Shown here: positions 8,339 through 16,289 of the stretch, one piece after another | Numbering within the stretch: position 1 is the first letter of the stretch | Layout of the letters: each line of letters opens with the position of its first letter | Assembly (NCBI RefSeq): GCF_001713395.1 | Contig: NZ_CP016452.1 | Location: 930,001-994,000 of the forward strand | Reading direction: 5' to 3' | Source: Sinorhizobium sp. RAC02 | GTDB taxonomy: Bacteria > Pseudomonadota > Alphaproteobacteria > Rhizobiales > Rhizobiaceae | DNA length: 64,000 bases | Notes under the pieces: model-generated | The model's database searches: none | Told to the model about the DNA's origin: nothing | Seen by the model: only the letters and a program-made list of their open reading frames with translations | Translations under genes and position numbers: made by a program

Positions 8339-9526
8339 ATGATCATCACTCTTCTCGGCGGCGCGGGCTTCATGGGCGCCGGCATCGTGCGCGACCTCGT
8401 TTCCGACCGCGCCATCATCGACATCACGACCATCCGCCTCTGCGATGCCTCGCGGGAGAATATGGAGGCGCTGGCAAAGGAGCTTGGCGATCCGCGCGTC
8501 ACGCTCGTCGATCTCGACGTGACGAATGCCGCGGCTTTGAACGCCTCGATTGCCGGCGCCGATATCTGCATCAATTGCGTGCCGACCCTGCTCGGCTTCC
8601 AGATGACGATCTTCGAGGCCGCACTTGCGCTCAAGGTGCCCTACATGGATCTCGGCGGCCTCGGCACCTACACGGTCAAGCAAATTGCCCAACATGAGCG
8701 TTTCAAGGCGGCCGGCGTGCCGGCGGTCATCGGCTGTGGTGCGGATCCCGGTATGTCGAACGTCATCTGCCGGGCGGTCGCCAATGAACTGGACGAGATC
8801 GACAAGATCAATCTCTACTGGGCCGCTGAACTGGTCGGCGACGAGAACCCTGTGCTCGTACCGCCCTACAGCGTCTCGACCGTGCTTGCCGAGTACGCCC
8901 ATGCGAGCACGCAGTTTTACGGCGGTAAACATGTCGAATGCGCGCCGATGAGCGGTAGCGAGTTCCTCGACCTGCCAGAACCGTGGGGCCGCTGCGAATT
9001 CATGCATTCCCCGCATTCCGAGCAACTGACGGTGCCGCTTGCCGATGGCATCCGCGAGAAGGGCATCAAGGAGTTTTCCTGGAAGCTCCATCTGCCGCAC
9101 CGCGAGCATGAGGCCTGGGTCGGTCTGGTGAAGGCTGGCTTCGGCGATTTCGATGAGCCCGTGGAAATCGGCGGCATCAAGGTCAAGCCACTCGACGTGC
9201 TGAACAAGGTGATCGAGCGCAACATCCGAAAAAACGCGGAAAAAATCCCGGCGCAGGACAGCCACGAGATCCATTTCGCGATCGGCTGCGGCCGAAAGGA
9301 CGGGGTGGAACGCACCGTGCGCGTCGAGGTCACGGTATCACCGGACCCGATCTATGCACCCTATGTCGATGCCTGCACCTCGATGAATGCATCCATCGCC
9401 GCCCAGCTCATCCTGTCCATGCCGAGGAAACCGGGTGTCCATGCACCGGAAAGCTATTTCGACATCACTAGCTATTTCCCGGAACTGGAAAAGCGGAAAT
9501 TCCATATCGCCAAGACCGTCACGTGA
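8339..9526 (+). CDS. Saccharopine-dehydrogenase-family protein, lysine 6-dehydrogenase-like
   Basis: A 395-residue cytoplasmic oxidoreductase. The dinucleotide motif GGAGFMG (residues 7-13) opens a Rossmann domain. The middle region carries CGADPGMSNVIC, and the C-terminal half has GGIKVKPLDVLNKV and GCGRKDGVERTV. This layout (Rossmann domain, PGM.N motif, IGG.KV.P.DVL, RKDG) is the one I recall for lysine 6-dehydrogenase and saccharopine reductase relatives. Such enzymes oxidise an omega-amine or secondary amine with NAD(P)+. As the last gene of the operon, next to an aldehyde dehydrogenase, it suggests oxidative deamination of the imported amine. Carboxy-polyamine synthesis by a relative is the main alternative. 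Confidence 0.82.
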   Translation: MIITLLGGAGFMGAGIVRDLVSDRAIIDITTIRLCDASRENMEALAKELGDPRVTLVDLDVTNAAALNASIAGADICINCVPTLLGFQMTIFEAALALKVPYMDLGGLGTYTVKQIAQHERFKAAGVPAVIGCGADPGMSNVICRAVANELDEIDKINLYWAAELVGDENPVLVPPYSVSTVLAEYAHASTQFYGGKHVECAPMSGSEFLDLPEPWGRCEFMHSPHSEQLTVPLADGIREKGIKEFSWKLHLPHREHEAWVGLVKAGFGDFDEPVEIGGIKVKPLDVLNKVIERNIRKNAEKIPAQDSHEIHFAIGCGRKDGVERTVRVEVTVSPDPIYAPYVDACTSMNASIAAQLILSMPRKPGVHAPESYFDITSYFPELEKRKFHIAKTVT

Positions 9527-9686
9527 CGGGCGTGTGAAATCCCTGTTTACGAGTGTGGCGAAATTGAGAAAAAATACCCTACCAATCTTATAGGGATAAT
9601 ATATAAATAGTCCCAGAGAACGGGCGGGCATGAGTGTCCGTCCAGGAGAGACCGGAAATTCGGCCTCCGCAGCAAGGGATGATGGC

Positions 9687-9848
9687 ATGAGCAGTACGAA
9701 ACTCGGCGGCCGTTCTACGTTTGGTTCCTTTAGCGCGGTCAATGATCGCCGTGTCCGCCGCGCAGAGCGGCAGGTTCTCTTGAACAATATCATCGTCGCC
9801 GGTGCTTTCCTCTTCGTCAGTGCAGTGGTTTTCGGCCTCGTCGGCTGA
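9687..9848 (+). CDS. Small single-pass membrane protein of unknown function
   Basis: A 53-residue protein starting at an ATG preceded by AGCAAGGG with good spacing. A charged N-terminal half (DRRVRRAERQ) precedes one hydrophobic helix (IIVAGAFLFVSAVVFGLVG) ending at the C-terminus, so it should sit N-in in the inner membrane. The codon use looks coding. An upstream ATG at 9630 in the same frame lacks a good ribosome site. It stands alone between the amine operon and a regulator. No function is recognised. Confidence 0.6.
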   Translation: MSSTKLGGRSTFGSFSAVNDRRVRRAERQVLLNNIIVAGAFLFVSAVVFGLVG

Positions 9849-9954
9849 ATTTTCTCCCCCGCTTTTTTAGGCCGAGCATGATCGTGTTTCATGCTCCCAT
9901 CATATCCGGCCGCTGCCATTGTCTGGCAACGGATATGCGCTAGACATTCATGCC

Positions 9955-10650
9955 ATGTCTCGCTCCCAACGCCTGTTCGATCTGCTGCAAGTCTTGCGTC
10001 GCCATCGCCGGCCCGTGAGCGGTCGGGTGTTGGCGGAAGAGACCGGCGTGAGTTTGCGCACGCTTTACCGCGACATTGCCAGTCTTCAGGCGCAGGGCGC
10101 TGATATCGAAGGCGAACCGGGTCTGGGATACGTCCTAAAACCGGGATTTCTGCTGCCGCCATTGATGTTCACGCCGGAAGAGATTGAGGCACTGGTTCTC
10201 GGCACGCGTTGGGTTGCGCAGCGCGCCGACAGCCACCTTCAAGGTGCCGCCCGCAACGCTCTCGCCCGCATTTCCGCCGTCCTGCCACCAGAACTGCGCA
10301 CCGAACTGGAAACGTCGCCCCTGCTCGTAGGTCCCGGCGACGCGCTCCCCACTGGCCGTATCGATCTTTCCATTCTGCGCGGTGCGATCCGGGCGGAACG
10401 CAAAGTGTCAATCATCTATCGCACTGGCGGAGGAGAGCCTTCGGCACGGGTCGTGTGGCCTTTTGCACTCTCGTTTTTCGATCGTGCCCGCGTCGTCATC
10501 GCCTGGTGCGAATTGCGAAACGGATTTCGTCACTTTCGCACCGATCGTATTGAAACGGCTGAAGTGCTGGAAGACCGGTACCCGAAACGACGGCAGGCGC
10601 TGCTGCGCGCCTGGCGGGACGTGGAGGGCGTTCCCACCCGTGATGTATGA
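9955..10650 (+). CDS. YafY-type HTH/WYL-domain transcriptional regulator
   Basis: A 231-residue regulator. The N-terminal HTH (SRSQRLFDLLQVLRRHRRPV, recognition helix in TGVSLRTLYRDIASLQAQG) is the HTH_11 type. The C-terminal region from about 145 (VSIIYRTGGGEPSARVVWP, then HFRTDRI) is a WYL domain, which senses nucleotides or small molecules. The ATG at 9955 starts right at the HTH. Immediately downstream, in the same direction, is a VOC-family gene, a pairing suggesting that it regulates that gene. Confidence 0.88.
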   Translation: MSRSQRLFDLLQVLRRHRRPVSGRVLAEETGVSLRTLYRDIASLQAQGADIEGEPGLGYVLKPGFLLPPLMFTPEEIEALVLGTRWVAQRADSHLQGAARNALARISAVLPPELRTELETSPLLVGPGDALPTGRIDLSILRGAIRAERKVSIIYRTGGGEPSARVVWPFALSFFDRARVVIAWCELRNGFRHFRTDRIETAEVLEDRYPKRRQALLRAWRDVEGVPTRDV

Positions 10651-10714
10651 TGCTGCCAAAAACTGACAGCATGAGCGGTTAGAAACACCCTGTCTTCAAA
10701 CACAGGAGGTTTTC

Positions 10715-11089
10715 ATGACCGGCAACAACAGCATTCTTCTCTACGTGGCAGACGCCGAGGCAAGCGCCCGTTACTTCACCCGCCTGCTTGGCCTGGAGCC
10801 CGTGGAGGCGAGCCCAACCTTTGCGATGTTCCGGCTTCCCTCAGGACTTGGGTTTGGTCTCTGGCGCCGGGACGGTGTGGAACCGGCGTCGATTGCAGCA
10901 GGCGGTGGCTGCGAAATTGCCTTCCGGGTGGCCGATGCGGCCGCAGTCGATACGCACTACCGGGATTGGTCTGGCAAGGGGGCCGATATCCTCATGCCGC
11001 CGACGGATCTGGAGTTCGGTCGCAGCTTCGTCGCGACGGATCGTGATGGGCACCGGCTGCGCGTCTATGCCGTCGCCGATGAAGGCTGA
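10715..11089 (+). CDS. VOC-superfamily (glyoxalase/bleomycin-resistance-like) protein
   Basis: A 124-residue protein with the paired beta-alpha-beta-beta-beta modules of the vicinal-oxygen-chelate fold: NSILLYVADAEASARYFTRLLGLEP in the first and EIAFRVADAAAVDTHYRDW with FVATDRDGHRLRVYAV in the second. The start follows a strong ribosome site, CAGGAGG. Members bind metals or small toxicants, or act as glyoxalases and dioxygenases. The canonical first metal His is not obvious, so a binding or resistance role is as likely as catalysis. It lies 64 bases after the WYL regulator. Confidence 0.85.
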   Translation: MTGNNSILLYVADAEASARYFTRLLGLEPVEASPTFAMFRLPSGLGFGLWRRDGVEPASIAAGGGCEIAFRVADAAAVDTHYRDWSGKGADILMPPTDLEFGRSFVATDRDGHRLRVYAVADEG

Positions 11090-11211
11090 ATCGTCTTCGC
11101 CTCCGGCCGGTCCACATTGGACGCTGTGAGGAGATCATGCAGCCTTGCCCGCTTGCGGTAACACCCGATAATTGCTTTGGTCCGCTGGACATAATTCGGG
11201 ATAATCGATCA

Positions 11212-12129
11212 ATGCTGCTTGAAAACCTCTCGCTCTTCCTGCGCATCGTCGAAAAGGGCGGGCTTGCCGTTGCGGGGCGTGAGGTTGGACTTTCACCCGC
11301 CACCGTTTCCGAACGGCTGGCCGCGCTGGAGGCCTACTACGGCGCGGCGCTGCTGACCCGCACCACGCGTGCCATCAGCCTGACCGACGAGGGGCGGGCG
11401 CTCGTCGAAGGCGCGCGGCGCCTGCTGGCGGAGGCGGAGGAGATGGAGAGCCGCGTGCGGCACGGGGCGAATGTCATTTCCGGGCCGATCCGGCTGAGTG
11501 CGCCGGAAGACCTTGGCCGGCGCCTACTCGTTCCGGTGATCGATGCCTTCCTGGAGGAGCATCCCGCCGTCACGGTCGATATCAACCTCACGGACGGGAA
11601 TGTCGACCTTGTCGGGCAGGGCATGGATTTCGCGATCCGGCACGGCGTTCTGGCGGATAGCAGCCTGCGGGCAAAACCGCTGGGTGAGAACCGCCGCATC
11701 GTCTGTGCGTCACCCGCTTATCTCGACGCCAACGGCGTGCCGCAGCATCCGGACGACCTAGCGCGACACGACTGCATCGTCATGCGCTTCGGACAGAACA
11801 TCGATCGTGATTGGTCCTTCGTCATCGATGGCGCGGTACGCAAGGTCGCCGTGCGTGGCCGGCGCGTAGCGAATGACGGTGGGCTGGTGCGGCACTGGTG
11901 CCGCGAGGGCCGCGGCATCGCGCTCAAATCGATCCGCGACGTGGATGCGGACCTGGCCTCAGGTGCACTGGTCGAGCTGCTCAAGGATTTTTCCGCCGGC
12001 AGCACGGGGCTGCAGATCGTCTATCCACCGAGCGCGGTGCAGCCGCGGCGGGTGAGGCTGTTGATCGATCGTATCGCCGCGGCGCTGTCTCCAGGCCGCG
12101 GCGTGGTGTTCGGTCAGGACGATACCTGA
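11212..12129 (+). CDS. LysR-family transcriptional regulator
   Basis: A 305-residue LysR protein. The N-terminal winged HTH is MLLENLSLFLRIVEKGG... with recognition segment SPATVSERLAALEAYYG, and the C-terminal part is a periplasmic-binding-protein-like effector domain. The frame is open from 11137, but the ATG at 11212 starts at the conserved HTH. It converges with the ABM gene, the two coding sequences overlapping by 16 bases at their 3' ends. The likely target is the oxidoreductase transcript starting near 13580, but this is inference. Confidence 0.88.
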   Translation: MLLENLSLFLRIVEKGGLAVAGREVGLSPATVSERLAALEAYYGAALLTRTTRAISLTDEGRALVEGARRLLAEAEEMESRVRHGANVISGPIRLSAPEDLGRRLLVPVIDAFLEEHPAVTVDINLTDGNVDLVGQGMDFAIRHGVLADSSLRAKPLGENRRIVCASPAYLDANGVPQHPDDLARHDCIVMRFGQNIDRDWSFVIDGAVRKVAVRGRRVANDGGLVRHWCREGRGIALKSIRDVDADLASGALVELLKDFSAGSTGLQIVYPPSAVQPRRVRLLIDRIAAALSPGRGVVFGQDDT

Positions 12130-12422
12130 TCCAGGTAGATCAGGCGCAACGGTTCTTCGAGCAGGTCGTCGATCGTGGCGGCGAACGTCTGGAAATACGG
12201 CGCGGCAACATGCTCGTCGAGCGCAGCCTGGTTGGTAAAGGCCTCGCGCATGTAGAAGGCGCCAGGTTCGTCGCGGAGTTCAAACAGCACATAGTCGAGA
12301 TTGCCGGTCTCCGCCCGTGTCGGTTCGATGAGGGCGAGCAACCCTTGCCGCAGCGCTTCCCGCTTGCCGGGCCTCGCCTTCAAAACCGCAAGGGCAATGA
12401 GCTTTTCGGTCGATATCGTCAT
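12114..12422 (-). CDS. Antibiotic-biosynthesis-monooxygenase (ABM) domain protein
   Basis: A 102-residue protein of the YgiN-like ABM fold (ferredoxin-like dimer): LIALAVLKARPGKREALRQG, then TRAETGNLDYVLFE and PGAFYMREAFTNQAALDEH. Relatives are quinol monooxygenases or heme-degrading proteins. The ATG at 12422 is preceded by GAGGAGACATC; the longer frame to 12533 would overlap the upstream gene. It is encoded directly after the quinone-oxidoreductase-like gene on the same strand, so the pair may act on quinones or aldehydes. Confidence 0.85.
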   Translation of the reverse strand: MTISTEKLIALAVLKARPGKREALRQGLLALIEPTRAETGNLDYVLFELRDEPGAFYMREAFTNQAALDEHVAAPYFQTFAATIDDLLEEPLRLIYLDQVSS

Positions 12423-12441
12423 GATGTCTCCTCTCGTGCGC

Positions 12442-13455
12442 TCAGAAACCGGCGAGCACGATCTTGCCCTTGGCCTTGCCGGACTCGATGAGGGCATGGG
12501 CGCGCTTGAGGTTTGCCGCATTGATGGCGCCAAAATTCTCGTTGAGTGTCGACTTGATCTTGCCGGTATCGACGAGGTCGCTGATGCGGTTCAGCAGGTC
12601 GTGCTGCTTCTCGATATCGGCGGTGGCAAAGAGCGAGCGGGTGAACATCAGTTCCCAATGCAGCGAGATCGATTTACGCTTCAGCGGGAGGGCGCTCAGT
12701 TCCTTCGGGTCGTCGATCAGGCCGAACCGACCCTGCGGCGCGATCAGTTCGACGATCTCGCCCAGATGATCTTGGGTGTTGGTGGTGGAGAAGACGAAGG
12801 CGGGCTCGCCGAGACCGAGCGCCTCGACCTGTGCGGCCAGCGGCTTGCGATGATCGATCACATGGTGCGCGCCGAGCGCCTTCACCCAATCCTGCGTCTC
12901 CGGCCGGGAGGCCGTGGCGATGACCGTCAGGTCCGTCAGCGCCCGGGCGATCTGGATCGCGATCGAGCCGACGCCTCCAGCGCCGCCGATGATGACGATG
13001 GCGTTTGCGGCGCCGGGCACAGGCCGGGTGACGTCCAGCCGGTCGAACAGCATTTCCCAGGCGGTGATCGAGGTCAGCGGCAGGGCAGCGGCAGCCGGGA
13101 AATCGAGGGTTTCCGGCTTTTTCCCGACGATGCGCTCATCGACGAGATGGAATTCGGCATTGGTACCCGAGCGATTGATCGCGCCGGCATAGAAGACTGC
13201 GTCACCCGGCTTGAACAGTGTCGCCTCCGGCCCGACCGCGGTGACCACACCGGCGGCATCCCAGCCGAGGACCTTCCATTCCCCATCCGCAGGCTTTGCC
13301 GAGGCGCGGATCTTGGTGTCGACCGGGTTGACCGAAACGGCCTTCACAGCGACGAGGATGTCGCGCCCGGCTGGCTCCGGCCTCGGCAGATCGAAATCGA
13401 CAAGGGCGGTTGCGGCGTCGATGGGTTGCGGGTTCTGGTAGCCGATGGCTCGCAT
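12442..13455 (-). CDS. Zinc-type alcohol dehydrogenase-like / NADPH:quinone oxidoreductase
   Basis: A 337-residue medium-chain dehydrogenase/reductase. The N-terminal GroES-like domain (DIL VAVKAVSVNPVDTK) is followed by the Rossmann motif IIGGAGGVGSIAIQIA near residue 160. The catalytic-zinc Cys of true alcohol dehydrogenases is absent, which fits the zinc-independent quinone oxidoreductase branch (ZADH_1/QOR). It runs towards the ABM gene, 19 bases away. Just upstream is what looks like the remnant of an SDR gene. Stress-related quinone or enone reduction is plausible. Confidence 0.88.
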   Translation of the reverse strand: MRAIGYQNPQPIDAATALVDFDLPRPEPAGRDILVAVKAVSVNPVDTKIRASAKPADGEWKVLGWDAAGVVTAVGPEATLFKPGDAVFYAGAINRSGTNAEFHLVDERIVGKKPETLDFPAAAALPLTSITAWEMLFDRLDVTRPVPGAANAIVIIGGAGGVGSIAIQIARALTDLTVIATASRPETQDWVKALGAHHVIDHRKPLAAQVEALGLGEPAFVFSTTNTQDHLGEIVELIAPQGRFGLIDDPKELSALPLKRKSISLHWELMFTRSLFATADIEKQHDLLNRISDLVDTGKIKSTLNENFGAINAANLKRAHALIESGKAKGKIVLAGF

Positions 13456-13484
13456 GGTGAAGCTCCTGATTGGTGTTTAAAAAG

Positions 13485-13578
13485 TCAGATGGCGCGGGCG
13501 CTGCCTTCAATGTCGACGACGCTACCGTTCATGAAGGGAATGTCGCGATGATCTCATCTTGGCATTGTCGAGTTTCAT
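13485..13578 (-). pseudogene. Possible scar of a deleted short-chain dehydrogenase gene
   Basis: On the minus strand an ATG at 13578 with GGGAGCCAAC upstream starts MKLDNAKM, an N-terminus common in SDR proteins, but the frame closes after 18 codons. In a second frame, IPFMNGSVVDIEGSARAI and a stop (13485-13487) read like a protein C-terminus. The whole is only 94 bases and leads straight into the oxidoreductase gene. I read this as an in-place internal deletion that removed nearly the whole gene while keeping its start and end. Family assignment is tentative. Confidence 0.35.
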
Positions 13579-13607
13579 GTTGGCTCCCTCTTAATTTGGC
13601 AATACAC

Positions 13608-13638
13608 TTTGCGCGCATCGCGCATAATTCGGCGCAAA
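13608..13638. promoter_or_regulatory. Inverted repeat TTTGCGC-N17-GCGCAAA, candidate operator
   Basis: A perfect 7-bp inverted repeat (13608-13614 and 13632-13638) sits upstream of the minus-strand oxidoreductase transcript, in an AT-richer gap. The spacing suits a dimeric HTH regulator; the LysR gene across the cluster is a candidate binder. The rest of the gap to 13828 has no gene; it holds this site and an AT-rich promoter-like stretch at 13757-13792 before the CoA-transferase gene. Confidence 0.35.
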
Positions 13639-13828
13639 ACGAAATAATAATTCGGTTTTTCCGTTGATTGCCCGCGAGCCAGACCTCGGATGCTCCAAGC
13701 TTAGCGTATCCGAAGCCATCGAGCGATGATGCCGTCGCGAGGCTTGAAACGAAAACTCACATATGAAATGATAATTTAAATAAGAATGAGATCGCGATCG
13801 GCTGTCATCACAGCTGGAGGATATGTGA

Positions 13829-14986
13829 ATGCAGGATGATACCGGGCTGCTGGCCGGCCTGACCGTGCTCGATATGAGCCAGTTTCTCTCCGGCCCCTAC
13901 TGTTCGCTGCGATTGCTCGATCTGGGTGCGCGGGTCATCAAGATCGAGCGTCCGGATGGCGGCGATCTTTCGCGGCGGCTCTATCTCAGCGACACGGAGG
14001 TCGGTGGCGACTCGACGCTGTTCCATGCCATCAATCGCGGCAAGGAAAGCCTCGGCGTCGACCTCAAGAACCCGGACGATCTTGCCTTTCTGCGCACGCT
14101 CATTGCGAAGGCCGATGTGCTGATCCAGAATTTCCGCCCGGGCGTCATCGAACGCCTTGGTCTCGATTACGAGGCGGTGAAGGCGATCAACCCTTCCATC
14201 GTCTATGCCTCGATCAGCGGCTACGGCGAGGACGGCCCCTGGGTGATGCGGCCGGGACAGGATCTGCTGGCGCAGGCGCGGTCCGGCCTGATGTGGCTGA
14301 ACGGCGATGAAGAGCAGGGGCCGGTGCCCTTTGGCCTTGCTGTTGCCGACATGCTGGCCGGGGCCAATGCCTGCCAGGGCATTCTGGCGGCTCTCGTGCG
14401 GCGCGGGATTTCCGGCAAGGGTGCCTTTATCCAGACGAGCCTGCTCGAAAGCCTGGTCGATTTCCAGTTCGAGGTTTTGACAACCCATCTGAATGACGGC
14501 GGTCGCCGGCCGAAGCGGGCCGGTTTCCGCAGCGCGCATGCCTATCTCTCCGCACCCTACGGCGTCTATCCGGCCAAGGATGGGTATCTGGCGATCGCGA
14601 TGACGCCGATCGGGCGCTTGCAGGATCTGTTGCAGATAGAGGCGCTTGCCCCCTTCCGAGATGACAGCAGGGCGTGGTTCACGGCGCGCGATGCCATCAA
14701 GCAGATCATCGCCGACCGCATCGCGACGGAAACGGTCGACCATTGGCTTTCCATCCTCGAGCCCGCCGATATCTGGTGCTCCAAGGTGCTGGAATGGCCG
14801 GAACTGCTTTCGAGTGACGGTTTTCGCATCCTCGACATGTTGCAGACGGTGACGCGCGAGGACGACGTTTCGATCGGCACGACCCGCTGCCCGGTCCGCG
14901 TCGATGGCCGTCGCCCCTCCGGTGGCCGCGCCGCGCCGCGGGTCGGCGAGCACAGCGATCGCATCCGTGCGGAGTTCGCCCGATGA
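13829..14986 (+). CDS. CaiB/BaiF-type (class III) CoA-transferase
   Basis: A 385-residue protein with the family's start GLTVLDMSQFLSGPYCSLRLLDLGARVIKIE, the NRGKESLGVDLK segment and IQNFRPGVIERLGLDY. The catalytic Asp is in the conserved stretch GLAVADMLAGANACQGILAAL near residue 174. Such enzymes move CoA between carboxylic acids. Its last codons overlap the start of the next gene (ATGA), so the two are translationally coupled. Lying in an IclR-controlled sugar-acid locus with two MaoC proteins, it may activate a sugar-derived acid as a CoA ester; the acid is unknown. Confidence 0.88.
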   Translation: MQDDTGLLAGLTVLDMSQFLSGPYCSLRLLDLGARVIKIERPDGGDLSRRLYLSDTEVGGDSTLFHAINRGKESLGVDLKNPDDLAFLRTLIAKADVLIQNFRPGVIERLGLDYEAVKAINPSIVYASISGYGEDGPWVMRPGQDLLAQARSGLMWLNGDEEQGPVPFGLAVADMLAGANACQGILAALVRRGISGKGAFIQTSLLESLVDFQFEVLTTHLNDGGRRPKRAGFRSAHAYLSAPYGVYPAKDGYLAIAMTPIGRLQDLLQIEALAPFRDDSRAWFTARDAIKQIIADRIATETVDHWLSILEPADIWCSKVLEWPELLSSDGFRILDMLQTVTREDDVSIGTTRCPVRVDGRRPSGGRAAPRVGEHSDRIRAEFAR

Positions 14987-16119
14987 GCACGGTTACCCTC
15001 AAGGGCATGACCTGGAGCCATCCGCGGGGTTACGACCCTATGGTGGCCTGCTCGGACGATTGGTTGCAGAAGACGGGCGTTGTCGTCGAATGGGACAAGC
15101 GTTCGCTTCAGGATTTCGAGAGCTTTCCTGTCGAGGAGCTTGCGCGCCGCTACGATCTCATCGTGATCGACCACCCGCATGTCGGCCAGATCACCGCGGA
15201 AAACTGCCTCGCTCCGCTGGATGTGCCAGGCTGCGAGGCGGCTTTCGCTGCTCTGGCGGAAGGATCGGTCGGTGCGTCTTTCCCAAGCTATTATTGGCAG
15301 GGCCATCAGTGGGCTTTCCCGATCGATGCCGCCACACAAGTGCTTGCCTTTCGGCCGGATCGATTGGGCACGGCGCCAACGGCATGGGCAGATGTTGTCG
15401 ACCTTGCGCGGGGCGGGGAGGTGTTGCTTCCCCTGCGGCCGCCGCATTCGTTGATGTGCCTGTTCTCGCTGTGCGGCAACTTCGGCCGGCCTTGTTCCGT
15501 GGAAAGAGACCGTCCCTTCGTCGACGCGGAAATCGGCGTGCAAGCGATCGAGATGATCCGGGAACTGGCAGCGCTCACCGATCCCGCCTGTACCGGCATG
15601 GACCCGATCGCCGTGCTGGACCGCATGGGCGAGGAGGGGTCGCGCTACAGCCTCGCGCCTCTGATCTACGGCTATGTCAGCTATTCACTGGAAGGCTTTC
15701 GGGCGAACCGCATCGCCTTCGCCGACATGCCTGTCGCGGGGGCCAACGGACCCGTCGGGTCTGCGCTCGGCGGGACTGGTATTGCCGTTTCGGTCTTCTC
15801 GGCGAACCGTGATGCCGCCGTGGATTTCGCGTACTGGATTGCCGGTGGCGCGGTACAGGCCAATCGCTACTGGCGGTCCGGGGGGCAGCCAGGTCACGCT
15901 GCGGGTTGGGAGGATGATGCTGCCAATGCGGCAACGCTCGGCTTCTATCGCAATACGCGTCGAACATTGGAGGGGGCATGGCTGCGGCCGCGGCACGATG
16001 GCTATATGCCGTTTCAGGAGGCGGCTTCTCAGCGCATCAACCGGGCGGTGACAGGTCGGGAGCCGGCGGCGAAGGTCATCGGTGATCTCAACGATCTCTT
16101 CGTGAGCAGTTTTCGATAG
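14983..16119 (+). CDS. Extracellular-solute-binding-protein-fold protein without a signal peptide
   Basis: A 378-residue protein of the type 1/polyamine-sugar binding-protein class (segments DLIVIDHPHVGQI, FPIDAATQVLAFRPDRL, VGSALGGTGIAVSVFSAN, AVDFAYWIAGGAVQANRYW). The N-terminus MSTVTLKGMTWSHPRGYDP has no signal peptide or membrane anchor and goes directly into the fold, and the ATG overlaps the CoA-transferase stop, so no longer version is available. It should be cytoplasmic. No permease follows. It may sense or present the substrate of the coupled CoA-transferase. That is inference; a decayed secreted protein is the alternative. Confidence 0.8.
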   Translation: MSTVTLKGMTWSHPRGYDPMVACSDDWLQKTGVVVEWDKRSLQDFESFPVEELARRYDLIVIDHPHVGQITAENCLAPLDVPGCEAAFAALAEGSVGASFPSYYWQGHQWAFPIDAATQVLAFRPDRLGTAPTAWADVVDLARGGEVLLPLRPPHSLMCLFSLCGNFGRPCSVERDRPFVDAEIGVQAIEMIRELAALTDPACTGMDPIAVLDRMGEEGSRYSLAPLIYGYVSYSLEGFRANRIAFADMPVAGANGPVGSALGGTGIAVSVFSANRDAAVDFAYWIAGGAVQANRYWRSGGQPGHAAGWEDDAANAATLGFYRNTRRTLEGAWLRPRHDGYMPFQEAASQRINRAVTGREPAAKVIGDLNDLFVSSFR

Positions 16120-16180
16120 GGAAGGGTGCCATTGGCGCGCCTCTCGAGGTTTTCGCCAGCCGTGCTCCAACCACGACGTC

Positions 16181-16203
16181 ATCCTCGGCCTTGAGCCGAG
16201 GAT
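16181..16203. repeat. Intergenic palindrome ATCCTCGGC-N5-GCCGAGGAT
   Basis: A perfect 9-bp stem (16181-16189 with 16195-16203) within a phrase, CGTCATCCTCGG...CCGAGGATCCAT, that resembles palindromic intergenic elements scattered through alphaproteobacterial genomes. It lies between the convergent CoA-transferase/binding-protein operon and the minus-strand maoC gene, where it may also serve as a bidirectional terminator. Confidence 0.5.
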
Positions 16204-16289
16204 CCATATATCTCAGCGTTGGGTCAGGCCCGACCATGACGGTGGAGAGGTTTGAATGAGGTTGCCAACACCTTTGGCACATTCACCCA

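Noticed and set aside
12301..13551. 416-codon plus-strand frame opposite the quinone-oxidoreductase-like gene
   Set aside because: The minus strand encodes a clear MDR-family protein with a Rossmann motif; the plus frame has no recognisable content.
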